A stretch of DNA of 14,124 bases from Stramentimicrobium sp964525625 (GTDB lineage Bacteria > Atribacterota > Phoenicimicrobiia > Phoenicimicrobiales > Stramentimicrobiaceae). The notes beneath the pieces are model-generated. The model ran no database searches. It had not been told where the DNA came from and saw nothing but the letters and a program-made list of their open reading frames with translations. The stretch spans positions 1 through 14,124 of the forward strand of contig CAZGKY010000052.1 in the NCBI GenBank assembly GCA_964525625.1, read 5' to 3'. The translations under genes were made by a program, and so were the position numbers. Of the stretch, positions 1 to 6,349 are shown in pieces. The stretch's first letter is position 1, and each line of letters starts with the position of its first letter.

Positions 1-304
1 AAAAGTTTAGAGAATATCTTGATTTTTCAGATGGGAAGTTCAGGTCTTGAAATATAAAAAAACTGATATTTCAAGGCCTGACTTCATCATTACATCACTA
101 ACGGAAGGTCTCGGATTCCCTATTCCATTGTGCTCTTACTTTTACTCAAGGTATAAAATATAGCAATCTGGCTTCACACAATGCTGTTTTGATCTAGATT
201 TTTGTTTCATCAGGACTTCAGATAACCATTTACAGTTGTATAACCTATCCAACCTTCGCTATGTTAAAATATAAATTATTACCAAAATAATAGAGGCAAA
301 TAAA
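1..304. other. Intergenic region, no gene seen
   Basis: I see no convincing coding frame on either strand before the HEAT-repeat gene. The first 81 bases carry a strong palindrome, listed separately. The rest is mixed sequence, slightly richer in GC than the other gaps. A TTGTAT at 236-241 and TATGTT at 260-265 (18 bases apart) could be a weak promoter for the gene at 305, but neither matches consensus well. Confidence 0.5.
40..81. repeat. Palindromic repeat, copy 1 (REP-like)
   Basis: Arms 40-55 and 66-81 can form a 16-pair stem with a single G-U wobble around a 10-base A-rich loop. The same sequence core recurs at 3835-3886: TTGAAATAT, A-rich loop ending in CTG, ATATTTCAAG, CCTGAC. Two near-identical long stems in separate intergenic gaps suggest a dispersed repeat rather than two unrelated terminators. 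There is no T-run after this copy. The GACCTGAC-type arm resembles palindromes associated with REP/RAYT elements, but that link is from memory and no transposase is present here. Confidence 0.7.
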
Positions 305-820
305 ATGCCAACAATACAAGAAATACTCAAATTAAAAGAAAAACCAAAACAAAAGTTAACCCTTTTAGTAACAATTTTAAATGAAGAAGAAACTGCCCTA
401 AACGAGCTTATAAAATGTTTTGATAAAGTTTCTGATTCTGAAAGAGGTTACTTAATGGAAGCATTAGAATATATTACTAAAGAAAATCCTAATTTTGGCA
501 AGCATTGCCTTGAGTTTGTTATCAAGTACCTGAACTATAATGCTCCGAGAATAAAGTGGGAAACCAGCAGAATAATAGGTAATGTTGCTCAAAACTTTCC
601 TGATAAAATAAAACAAGCAATACCTAAGCTTCTAGAAAACACCAAGGATGAAGGTACTGTGGTAAGATGGAGTGCTGCTTTTGCTTTAACTGAAATTGCC
701 AAAAGCAATTCTAAGCTAAAAAGAGAACTTATTCCAGAATTCACAAAAATTTTAGCAGGAGAAAAGAACAATGGAGTAAAAAATATTTACCTAAAATACT
801 TGAAGGATGTCAAATTATAA
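305..820 (+). CDS. HEAT-repeat domain protein
   Basis: This 171-residue protein is predicted to be all-helical and made of HEAT-like repeats. Two clear repeat units are visible: around residues 82-95 (RIKWETSRIIGNVA) and 118-132 (VVRWSAAFALTEIA). Each has the Trp/Ala/Ile pattern of paired antiparallel helices, with less regular helices before them. There is no signal peptide or membrane segment, so it should be cytoplasmic. HEAT repeats usually serve as protein-binding scaffolds; the partner cannot be read from the sequence. The start is supported by AGAGG at 292-296, about 8 bases before the ATG. The gene stands alone, with a gap of over 200 bases before the next gene. Function is otherwise unknown. 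Confidence 0.85.
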   Translation: MPTIQEILKLKEKPKQKLTLLVTILNEEETALNELIKCFDKVSDSERGYLMEALEYITKENPNFGKHCLEFVIKYLNYNAPRIKWETSRIIGNVAQNFPDKIKQAIPKLLENTKDEGTVVRWSAAFALTEIAKSNSKLKRELIPEFTKILAGEKNNGVKNIYLKYLKDVKL

Positions 821-1035
821 AAAATGATGTCAGGGATATTATAATTGAGAGAAGTATTAATTGCTATCCTTTTGAGGGTAATAAGCAAAAGAAATAATCC
901 TGTTTTTTTAGGAATTTATGTACCAAGAGGATAAAATGGAAAGATAAAAATACGAATTGGGTAATAAAGAAGGGGATAAAAGATTAGCTGAAGTGAAACA
1001 GAAAAATAAGAATTCTTTACCAAGGAGGAATAACA

Positions 1036-1473
1036 TTGAAAGAAGACAGAAATTTATTAGCATACTGTGGCCTGTATTGTGGAGATTGCTTTAACTACAA
1101 GGGTGAAATTGCAGACTTAGCAAGAGATTTGAGAAAGAAACTTAGAGAAGCAAAATTTGACACTGTTTCTGCAGGGCTTTCTAAATACTTTAAAGAGTTT
1201 AATGAATATAAAACATGCTATAATGTTCTTGGGGCAATGGTTAGACTCAGATGCAAAAAATCATGTCGTAATGGGGGCGGAAACCCAGGTTGTAAAATAC
1301 GATTGTGCGGTCAGAGAAAAGCTATTGCTGGTTGTTGGGAATGCGAAGAATTTGAAAACTGTGGAAAACTAAATTTCTTAAAACCCATACATGGTGAGGG
1401 GCATGTTAAGAATCTTAGAAAAATCAAAAAAGGGGGAATTGATAAATTTCTGGAGGGGGGAAGAGATTGGTAA
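1036..1473 (+). CDS. DUF3795 cysteine-rich protein (TTG start)
   Basis: The product is 145 residues with eleven cysteines (11, 15, 18, 61, 73, 77, 86, 91, 100, 103, 109). The N-terminal YCGLYCGDC, the central cysteine cluster ending in GCWECEEFENC, and the C-terminal HVKNLRKIKK pattern are characteristic of DUF3795. The spacing implies a zinc- or metal-binding fold. The family has no established function. Translation starts at TTG, supported by a near-perfect AAGGAGG at 1022-1028, seven bases upstream; no in-frame ATG would keep the conserved first CGLYC motif. It is separated by long gaps from both neighbours, so it is probably monocistronic. Confidence 0.88.
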   Translation: MKEDRNLLAYCGLYCGDCFNYKGEIADLARDLRKKLREAKFDTVSAGLSKYFKEFNEYKTCYNVLGAMVRLRCKKSCRNGGGNPGCKIRLCGQRKAIAGCWECEEFENCGKLNFLKPIHGEGHVKNLRKIKKGGIDKFLEGGRDW

Positions 1474-1529
1474 CAATGGTTAATATCTTCGTAAGGTTAT
1501 CAGAGAAAAAGAGAAAAATTGTAACCAAT
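1466..1529. repeat. Imperfect inverted repeat around the DUF3795 stop codon
   Basis: Twelve-base arms at 1466-1477 and 1518-1529 are complementary except at one position, separated by 40 bases. The left arm includes the stop codon at 1471-1473. No T-run follows, so it is not a standard terminator. Chance is possible in such AT-rich DNA. Confidence 0.3.
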
Positions 1530-1716
1530 AATTGCTTAGCTGTTTTAATAATCAATAAAATTTTTAAGATAATAAGTTAATTAAGTAACAAGTATTTTAA
1601 TCAAACCAAAGAAAATATTTTCATTGTCTAACTATAATCTGATAATCTTTTCTGTATTTAAGTGAAGAAGTTTATAAATAGTTAAAAATGAATTTTTAGA
1701 AGAAGGATATTTAAAA

Positions 1717-2100
1717 ATGGTTAAATGTAAAAATTTAGATAAAAGATATAAATGTATCATTGAAACTTCAAATTATTCAATATTTTCAGATACCACTAAG
1801 GAGAAGGGCGGTTCTGAAGAAGGAATCAGGCCTCATGAATTATTGGAAGCAGCTTTAGCTTCCTGTTTAAATATTACCATTCGGATGACTTTAGATAAAT
1901 TAAAAATAAAGGCAGATAATGTATTTGTGACAGTTAATTTGATGAGAAATAAAGAAGGAAAAACAATTTTTAACTATCACTATAATATTAATGCTGAGTT
2001 GAATAATCTCCAAAAGGAAAAGATAGAGGAGTCAGTTGCTAATTGTTCAATAAAACAGACTTTATTAAAGGAGATTATTTTTTGCCATTCTCTTTTATGA
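1717..2100 (+). CDS. OsmC/Ohr family protein
   Basis: This 127-residue protein matches the OsmC family in length and pattern. The central GIRPHELLEAALASCLNITI segment carries the first conserved cysteine (C50) at the start of the long helix, and SVANCSIKQTL near the C-terminus carries the second (C110). In characterised OsmC and Ohr proteins this pair reduces organic hydroperoxides as a homodimer; both residues are kept, so thiol peroxidase activity is plausible. Many YhfA-like family members have no proven substrate, so the exact role is open. AGAAGGA at 1701-1707 is well placed for the ATG. The protein ends about ten residues after the second cysteine motif, as usual for the family. A short open frame overlapping its stop codon is treated in the findings. 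Confidence 0.88.
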   Translation: MVKCKNLDKRYKCIIETSNYSIFSDTTKEKGGSEEGIRPHELLEAALASCLNITIRMTLDKLKIKADNVFVTVNLMRNKEGKTIFNYHYNINAELNNLQKEKIEESVANCSIKQTLLKEIIFCHSLL

Positions 2101-2197
2101 AAGGAAATGGTACATTTTGGGGTCATGAAATTGGAATCTATAATGGAAAAATAACAGAATAACCTCAATAACACAAAGTAAGTATTGGTTAAAACAA

Positions 2198-3307
2198 ATG
2201 ATGAGAATAATAAAAAAAGAATTCAATCATATAATTTTAGAAGGCAATTCCTATGAAGTTGGAAGACAGCAGGCAGAACTCATCAAGAATAATCCGGCAT
2301 GGATCAGATTTATTAAAACCGCAAAAGCAAAATTTAGCGATAAAGAATTTGAACAAGTAAAAATCTTTTTTGAAAAAGTGTGTCCAGGGCTTAATGATGA
2401 ATTAAAGGGAATGGCTGATTATTTCAGTATTCCCCTTAAAAATATGTCCTTCTACTATCATTCTTATCTTCGCCCGCATTGCAGCACTTTTTGTGTTTTG
2501 CCTCAGAAATCCACTGATGGCCATGTCTATGTCTGCCGTAATTATGATTTTAATTATGAAGTTGAGGATTACAGGCTGTGCACTACAAAGATAAGTGGTA
2601 AATTCAGTCATACCGGATTTTCCACCATGCTTTTCGGGAGAAATGATGGAGTTAATGACCAGGGGCTTTGTGTTACGATGAGTTCCACGGGAATGGGTGT
2701 TGGAGCTACAAAATGGTTTAGATCTCCAGCTCTTTGCGGATCTCAATTCTGGTTAATCCTGAGGGGAATACTGGAAAATTGTCAGGATGTCACTGAAGCT
2801 ATCGCTTATACCAGGAATATTGATATTGCCTATAATATTAATCTGCTGATGACTGATAAAAAAGGAAATGCCTGTCTTCTGGAAACATTTGATGGGAAAA
2901 AAGCTACGGCAAGGCTAGACCATAAGCCATTTTTAGGGTCAACAAACCATGCCCTAATAGCTGAGATCAAGAAATATTCTGGTAAGTCTTTGAAACACTC
3001 TGTCATTAGATATAGAGCTATAGAAAAATTATTTAGATCAAAGGAAAAATTATCCCGGGAAGACCTGCAAAGATTCTGCTCCCAGAAATATCCTGATGGA
3101 ATAGCTGTTTTATATTATCGGAAATTTCTGGGAACAACATACTCTATTATCTTTGATCTTACTGCCGAAAAGGCTTATATTGCTTTTGGTTCGCCGAATA
3201 TAAATCCGTGGAAAGTGGTGGAATTAAATAATCTTAAAAAAGCAGTTTATCCTTGTCTGTTTATTGAAGAAGTGCCTCCAAAGGATTTTATGGAATGGAT
3301 TGATTAA
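2198..3307 (+). CDS. C45 family Ntn hydrolase (AAT-like acyltransferase/peptidase)
   Basis: This 369-residue protein belongs to the family of acyl-CoA:6-aminopenicillanic acid acyltransferase (peptidase family C45). These Ntn hydrolases cut their own chain to expose an N-terminal catalytic cysteine, then hydrolyse or transfer amide-linked acyl groups. The N-terminal GNSYEVGRQQAELI is the family's typical first motif. The predicted nucleophile is C95 in HCSTFCV, followed by DGHVYVCRNYDFNY (107-120), equivalent to the usual GRNLDW. GRNDGVNDQGLCVTMSS and the later STNHALIAE fit the Ntn core. The residue before C95 is His, where many relatives have Gly. No signal peptide is visible. The ATG has no strong ribosome site, and a second ATG follows at 2201. 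The physiological substrate is unknown; gut and environmental anaerobes often carry such genes. Confidence 0.85.
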   Translation: MMRIIKKEFNHIILEGNSYEVGRQQAELIKNNPAWIRFIKTAKAKFSDKEFEQVKIFFEKVCPGLNDELKGMADYFSIPLKNMSFYYHSYLRPHCSTFCVLPQKSTDGHVYVCRNYDFNYEVEDYRLCTTKISGKFSHTGFSTMLFGRNDGVNDQGLCVTMSSTGMGVGATKWFRSPALCGSQFWLILRGILENCQDVTEAIAYTRNIDIAYNINLLMTDKKGNACLLETFDGKKATARLDHKPFLGSTNHALIAEIKKYSGKSLKHSVIRYRAIEKLFRSKEKLSREDLQRFCSQKYPDGIAVLYYRKFLGTTYSIIFDLTAEKAYIAFGSPNINPWKVVELNNLKKAVYPCLFIEEVPPKDFMEWID

Positions 3308-3346
3308 TTAAGATTAAGAATATTGAAGAGGTAAAGGGATAAAAAG

Positions 3347-3811
3347 ATGAACCAGTATGAAGAAAAATTACAAAAGTTTATTAAGGATAATAATATTCAA
3401 TGCGAGTATCTACGATTTAATCAATCATGTCATTCAGTATCAGAAGCAGCAAGAGCAGCAAATGTGAATCCAGATGATTGTGTAAAAAATATCTGTCTAA
3501 TTGATTCAGAAGATAATCTTATTGTAGCTATTGTTAAAGGTAATGATAGAGTAAGCACTGCTAAGGTTGGGAAGGCTTTACAAATAGATCGACCACGTAT
3601 TGCTACACCTGATGAAATTTTACAAAAAACAGGTTATCCCTGTGGAGGAACTCCTTCCTTTGGCTATCAGGCACAATTTCTTATTGATCTTGCGGTTATG
3701 GAAAAAGATAGTATTTTGACTGGAGGAGGTTCTGAATATTCGCTTATAAAAATTTCCCCACAAGAACTGCAAAGAAATAATAAGGGTAAGATTTTGAAAA
3801 TTAGAAAATAA
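3347..3811 (+). CDS. YbaK/EbsC-family aminoacyl-tRNA deacylase
   Basis: This 154-residue single-domain protein matches the YbaK/ProX/EbsC fold, which hydrolyses mischarged tRNA such as Cys-tRNA(Pro) or Ala-tRNA(Pro). Visible motifs are VKNICL with the conserved lysine (K47), the glycine-rich GYPCGGTPSFG loop (96-106) and the C-terminal TGGGSEYSLIKISPQEL strand-helix. Length agrees with free-standing family members. Which tRNA it edits cannot be told from sequence. AAAGGG at 3333-3338 is about eight bases before the ATG. It begins 39 bases after the C45 gene, so the two may be cotranscribed. Two hairpins follow the stop codon. Confidence 0.9.
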   Translation: MNQYEEKLQKFIKDNNIQCEYLRFNQSCHSVSEAARAANVNPDDCVKNICLIDSEDNLIVAIVKGNDRVSTAKVGKALQIDRPRIATPDEILQKTGYPCGGTPSFGYQAQFLIDLAVMEKDSILTGGGSEYSLIKISPQELQRNNKGKILKIRK

Positions 3812-3834
3812 CTCCTAGAAAAAATTGGGGAGTT
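3810..3834 (+). other. Small hairpin over the ybaK-like stop codon
   Basis: AACTCC at 3810-3815 pairs perfectly with GGAGTT at 3829-3834, and a flanking T-G wobble extends the stem. There is no T-run directly after it. It sits immediately before the larger palindrome at 3835-3886, so the two may act together as a 3' end structure; this is inference. Confidence 0.3.
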
Positions 3835-3886
3835 GGGGTTAGGTATTGAAATATAATAAAAAACTGATATTTCAAGACCTGACCCC
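3835..3886. repeat. Palindromic repeat, copy 2 (REP-like)
   Basis: Arms 3835-3854 and 3867-3886 form a 20-pair stem with one mismatch and one wobble around a 12-base A-rich loop. The core is shared with the copy at 40-81, including the AAAAAACTG loop segment and the CCTGAC end. A weak T-rich stretch (TCTATTTTTT, 3895-3904) lies shortly downstream, so this copy could also end transcription of the YbaK-like gene. The conserved loop as well as stem argues for a copied element, not convergence. Confidence 0.7.
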
Positions 3887-4051
3887 CTTCTAATCTATTT
3901 TTTATATAATAAAGGTGCAGTAGGAATAAATAATGAAAAAGAAAAAGAATTTGTTGCAGTCGATAATTTAATAGTAAGACTTAAGGGTTTAGTTTACATT
4001 GATAATATAATAAAAGTGAAGAAGATTTATTACAATGATAAAGATAATTAA
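3860..4051 (+). pseudogene. Possible gene remnant without a start codon
   Basis: The frame ending at TAA 4049-4051 is open back to 3860. From about 3896 it reads like the tail of a protein: VAVDNLIVRLKGLVYIDN followed by a Lys-rich end. There is no in-frame ATG, and the frame's 5' part runs through the palindromic repeat, as if a gene had been cut off there. I do not recognise the family. In AT-rich DNA a 63-codon open stretch could also be chance. Confidence 0.2.
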
Positions 4052-4203
4052 ACCTAGCAATAAAATTAGTCTTGTTTCATAAGATAGATTAAGGAAAAAG
4101 AGATGTAGAGTTATTTTGAATAGATTTATGTAAAGTAACTAAAGCTATGGTTTAAAAAATTTATTCATGAAATAAAAAAAATAGAAAAAGGGCAAGGTAT
4201 GAT
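4052..4203. other. AT-rich gap upstream of the flavodoxin gene
   Basis: Together with the possible remnant before it, this makes a stretch of almost 400 bases between recognised genes. I see no RNA gene, clear promoter or coding frame here. AAAGGGCAAGG at 4187-4197 contains the probable ribosome binding site for the gene at 4204. Confidence 0.4.
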
Positions 4204-4734
4204 ATGAAATGTTTAATAGTATATAAATCTAAAACAGGGTTTACCAAGAAATATGCCGAATGGATTGCCGAAGAGCTATCAGCCGATATTTGTGATTATC
4301 ATACGGTAAGGCTGAAACAGATGGAAAGATATGATATTATTATTTATGGCGGCAGTCTTCATGCTGTGGGGATTTGTGGAATAAAATTAATTACCCGGAA
4401 TCTTGATAAATGGAAAGATAAGAAGATAATTGTTTTTGCTGTTGGTGCCTCACCTCCACGAGAAGAGGCTATCCAAGAGATTAGGCGCAGAAATTTTTCT
4501 GAAGAAGAACAGAAATACATCAAATTCTATTATCTACGTGGAGGTTTTAATTATCACAAATTACCCTTTTTAGATAAAATACTGATGATATTATTACTAT
4601 TAAAACTAAAGAGGAAGAAGATTTTGACCCCCGATGAAAAAGGGATGTTAAATGCTTATAAAAAACCAGTAGATTTCACCTGTAAGAAAAATATTGAAGA
4701 GATAGTTTCCTTTGTCCAATCTTTTGATACCTAA
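4204..4734 (+). CDS. Flavodoxin-domain protein
   Basis: This 176-residue protein has a flavodoxin-like fold. The N-terminal strand LIVYKSKTGFTKKYAEWIA (4-22) carries the FMN phosphate-binding loop SKTGFT. A second flavin loop, YGGSLHAVG, lies at 48-56, and a central strand KIIVFAVG is at 74-81. This resembles the HemG/protoporphyrinogen-oxidase-like branch of flavodoxin domains (Flavodoxin_5 type) rather than short electron-carrier flavodoxins. A hydrophobic stretch (KILMILLLLKLK, about 125-136) could touch the membrane but is short for a transmembrane helix. No heme genes are nearby, so a heme role is not supported. Electron transfer via FMN is the safe statement. It lies 44 bases before nth. 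Confidence 0.85.
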   Translation: MKCLIVYKSKTGFTKKYAEWIAEELSADICDYHTVRLKQMERYDIIIYGGSLHAVGICGIKLITRNLDKWKDKKIIVFAVGASPPREEAIQEIRRRNFSEEEQKYIKFYYLRGGFNYHKLPFLDKILMILLLLKLKRKKILTPDEKGMLNAYKKPVDFTCKKNIEEIVSFVQSFDT

Positions 4735-4778
4735 ATAAGTCCACAATAAATGTTTTTCTATATTTGGAGTATATATAA

Positions 4779-5453
4779 ATGATTTTACCTCATGCTCGGG
4801 ATTTAGATTTTGAGGCATTAATGGAAAGGCTACATTCTGAAGTCTCCACTTTTCATTATCTACCCTTGATTAATAGGATAAAAAAACAAGAAGAATACCC
4901 TTATAGAGTCTTAATAAGTACGGTATTATCATCTCGAACTAAAGACGAAATAACTGCCCAGGTTACAGAAAGACTGTTTAAAAGAGCACCAGATACTGTA
5001 AGTTTATGTCGAATGACTGAAGAAGAGATTATAAGTTTAATTTATCCGGTGGGGTTTTACCGAATAAAGGCAAAAAATATAAAAAATATTGCTTCTATAC
5101 TTAATAAGAGATATAAAGGGATGGTACCTAATAATATTAAGGAATTAATGCAGTTACCGGGAGTAGGTAGAAAGACCGCAAATCTAGTTTTAGGAATTGC
5201 TTTTAATATAAATACCATTACTGTAGATACTCATGTTCATCGTATATCTAACCGAATCGGTCTGGTTAAGAGCAAAAATCCTGCCGAGACAGAGCAGGAT
5301 TTAATGGAGATATTACCCCAAAAATATTGGATTTCTTTTAATACTTATTTAGTAGCCCATGGTCAGAACATATGCAAGCCTATATCACCCTGGTGTTCAC
5401 AATGTAAGATTATTTCCTTTTGCCAGCAGGTGGGAGTTGTTAAGTTTCGATAA
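4779..5453 (+). CDS. nth: Endonuclease III
   Basis: This DNA glycosylase/AP lyase removes oxidised pyrimidines and nicks the abasic site, in base excision repair. The 224-residue length is typical. The helix-hairpin-helix LPGVGRKTANLVLG (126-139) contains the catalytic lysine K132, and VDTHVHR contains the catalytic aspartate D150, equivalent to E. coli K120 and D138. Four cysteines at 199, 206, 209 and 215 keep the exact C-X6-C-X2-C-X5-C spacing of the [4Fe-4S] cluster. GGAG at 4766-4769 supports the ATG. All expected active residues are present, so it should be functional. It follows the flavodoxin-domain gene by 44 bases and is followed by a long non-coding gap. Confidence 0.96.
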   Translation: MILPHARDLDFEALMERLHSEVSTFHYLPLINRIKKQEEYPYRVLISTVLSSRTKDEITAQVTERLFKRAPDTVSLCRMTEEEIISLIYPVGFYRIKAKNIKNIASILNKRYKGMVPNNIKELMQLPGVGRKTANLVLGIAFNINTITVDTHVHRISNRIGLVKSKNPAETEQDLMEILPQKYWISFNTYLVAHGQNICKPISPWCSQCKIISFCQQVGVVKFR

Positions 5454-5917
5454 ATAAAAAAAGATAATTAAAAGATGCTCTGGTCTTTATCAAGTAATGA
5501 CAACATTAAGACAAGAGTATAAATTAAAATTTAATTGGCCTTGTTCCTCAGTTTTTCAGAGGAAAGAATGGTAATGGAAGAGTTTTTCCTGAAGAAATTA
5601 TGAAAAAAAGTAGATTTTTTTATAAAAATGTATTAAAATTAAAGACTGTCTTTGAGTGATATCCTAAAAAATTCTTGGGACGTAGCAAAATTATTACTAA
5701 TAGATTGGTAATTTTCGAGATTATACGTATAGATTAAGTAAGATTTATAGTAAATGAATTTATTTATCACACCTATATTTTATGTGATTAAACTTCTTAA
5801 ACGGTACTGACCAAGGCTATAAATCTAAATCATAAAACTGAAACAAAGAATTATACTAATAAATATACTGGTTAACAATTAAATTGGTATAGTACACTTA
5901 TTATTAATTATTGTTGG
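5454..5917. other. Long AT-rich gap, no gene seen
   Basis: About 460 bases between nth and the tRNA promoter hold no frame of useful length and no RNA I recognise. A small hairpin (TTCCTC 5544-5549 with GAGGAA 5559-5564) is the only local structure noted, and it lacks a T-run. No clear terminator for nth is visible. Confidence 0.45.
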
Positions 5918-5923
5918 TATAAT
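5918..5923 (+). promoter_or_regulatory. -10 box of the tRNA-Ser promoter
   Basis: A perfect TATAAT lies at 5918-5923, six bases before the first base of the mature tRNA. That spacing would place the transcription start at or within a base or two of the tRNA 5' end. No good -35 hexamer is found at the usual distance (CACTTA at 5895-5900 is poor). Confidence 0.55.
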
Positions 5924-5929
5924 ATTTTT

Positions 5930-6023
5930 GGAGAGGTACCGAAGTGGTCATAACGGGATCGCCTGGAGAGCGATTGGGCGGCCAAAAGCTGTCTCGCGGG
6001 TTCGAATCCCGCCCTCTCCGCCA
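5930..6023 (+). tRNA. tRNA-Ser (anticodon GGA)
   Basis: The 94-base sequence folds into a class II tRNA. The acceptor arm GGAGAGG (5930-5936) pairs with CCTCTCC, followed by discriminator G and an encoded CCA (6021-6023). The anticodon stem ATCGC/GCGAT (5958-5962, 5970-5974) encloses loop CTGGAGA with anticodon GGA at 5965-5967, reading UCC and UCU. A long variable arm (about 5975-5995) is the serine hallmark. The T arm is GCGGG-TTCGAAT-CCCGC. It precedes the SRP RNA by about a dozen bases. Confidence 0.97.
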
Positions 6024-6035
6024 TATTTTGGAATG

Positions 6036-6307
6036 ATGACCGTGCTAGATGGGGAGTTAGCGGTGCCCTGAACCTGCAATCCGCTAGAGCAGGGTCGAAA
6101 GCCTATTTGAGGTCTTACCTTTTCAAGGTCTGACTGGAATAAGTGGCGTTGAAAATTGGGTCCTGTGCAGCAAAGAATTACAAACCCCGTCAGGTCCGGA
6201 AGGAAGCAGCGGTAAGTAAAAATCTTTGGGTGCCGCAGGGAAGCCTGGTTGGAGTTAACTGTTCCAATATCGCTTGGGAAGGTAGATCGAGGATAGGGCA
6301 CGGTCAT
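6036..6307 (+). ncRNA. ffs: Signal recognition particle RNA, large bacterial type
   Basis: This is the RNA of the signal recognition particle, which with Ffh directs nascent membrane and secreted proteins to the membrane. The 5' part carries Alu-domain motifs close to the Bacillus type: CCGTGCTAGATGGGGAG, GCGGTGCCCTG and the CAATCCGCT segment. The S-domain apical loop GTCAGGTCCGGAAGGAAGCA at about 6189-6208 is the near-invariant Ffh-binding helix 8. The termini pair perfectly over ten bases (6036-6045 with 6298-6307), which sets the ends used here to within a few bases. At about 272 nt it is the long form with an Alu domain, not the short 4.5S form. It lies between tRNA-Ser and dnaX. Confidence 0.95.
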
Positions 6308-6349
6308 TACTGAGTAACAATTCAATTAGAATGTTGATGGAAATTATTA

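Noticed and set aside
1611..1622. Perfect 12-base palindrome GAAAATATTTTC
   Set aside because: Pure A/T core in very AT-rich DNA; expected by chance and not linked to any promoter element.
2402..2746. 114-codon minus-strand frame inside the C45 hydrolase gene
   Set aside because: It is opposite the catalytic region of a clear family member, with no protein-like motif of its own.
6111..6135. Possible third copy of the palindromic repeat (AAGGTCTGAC)
   Set aside because: It is a short match within the SRP RNA helix region, where the Bacillus RNA has similar sequence; the second arm and loop of the repeat are missing.
5948..6325. 125-codon reading frame on the minus strand
   Set aside because: It is antisense to tRNA-Ser and the SRP RNA. 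The GGEGGIRTRE-like peptide is a familiar artefact of translating tRNA-Ser genes on the reverse strand.
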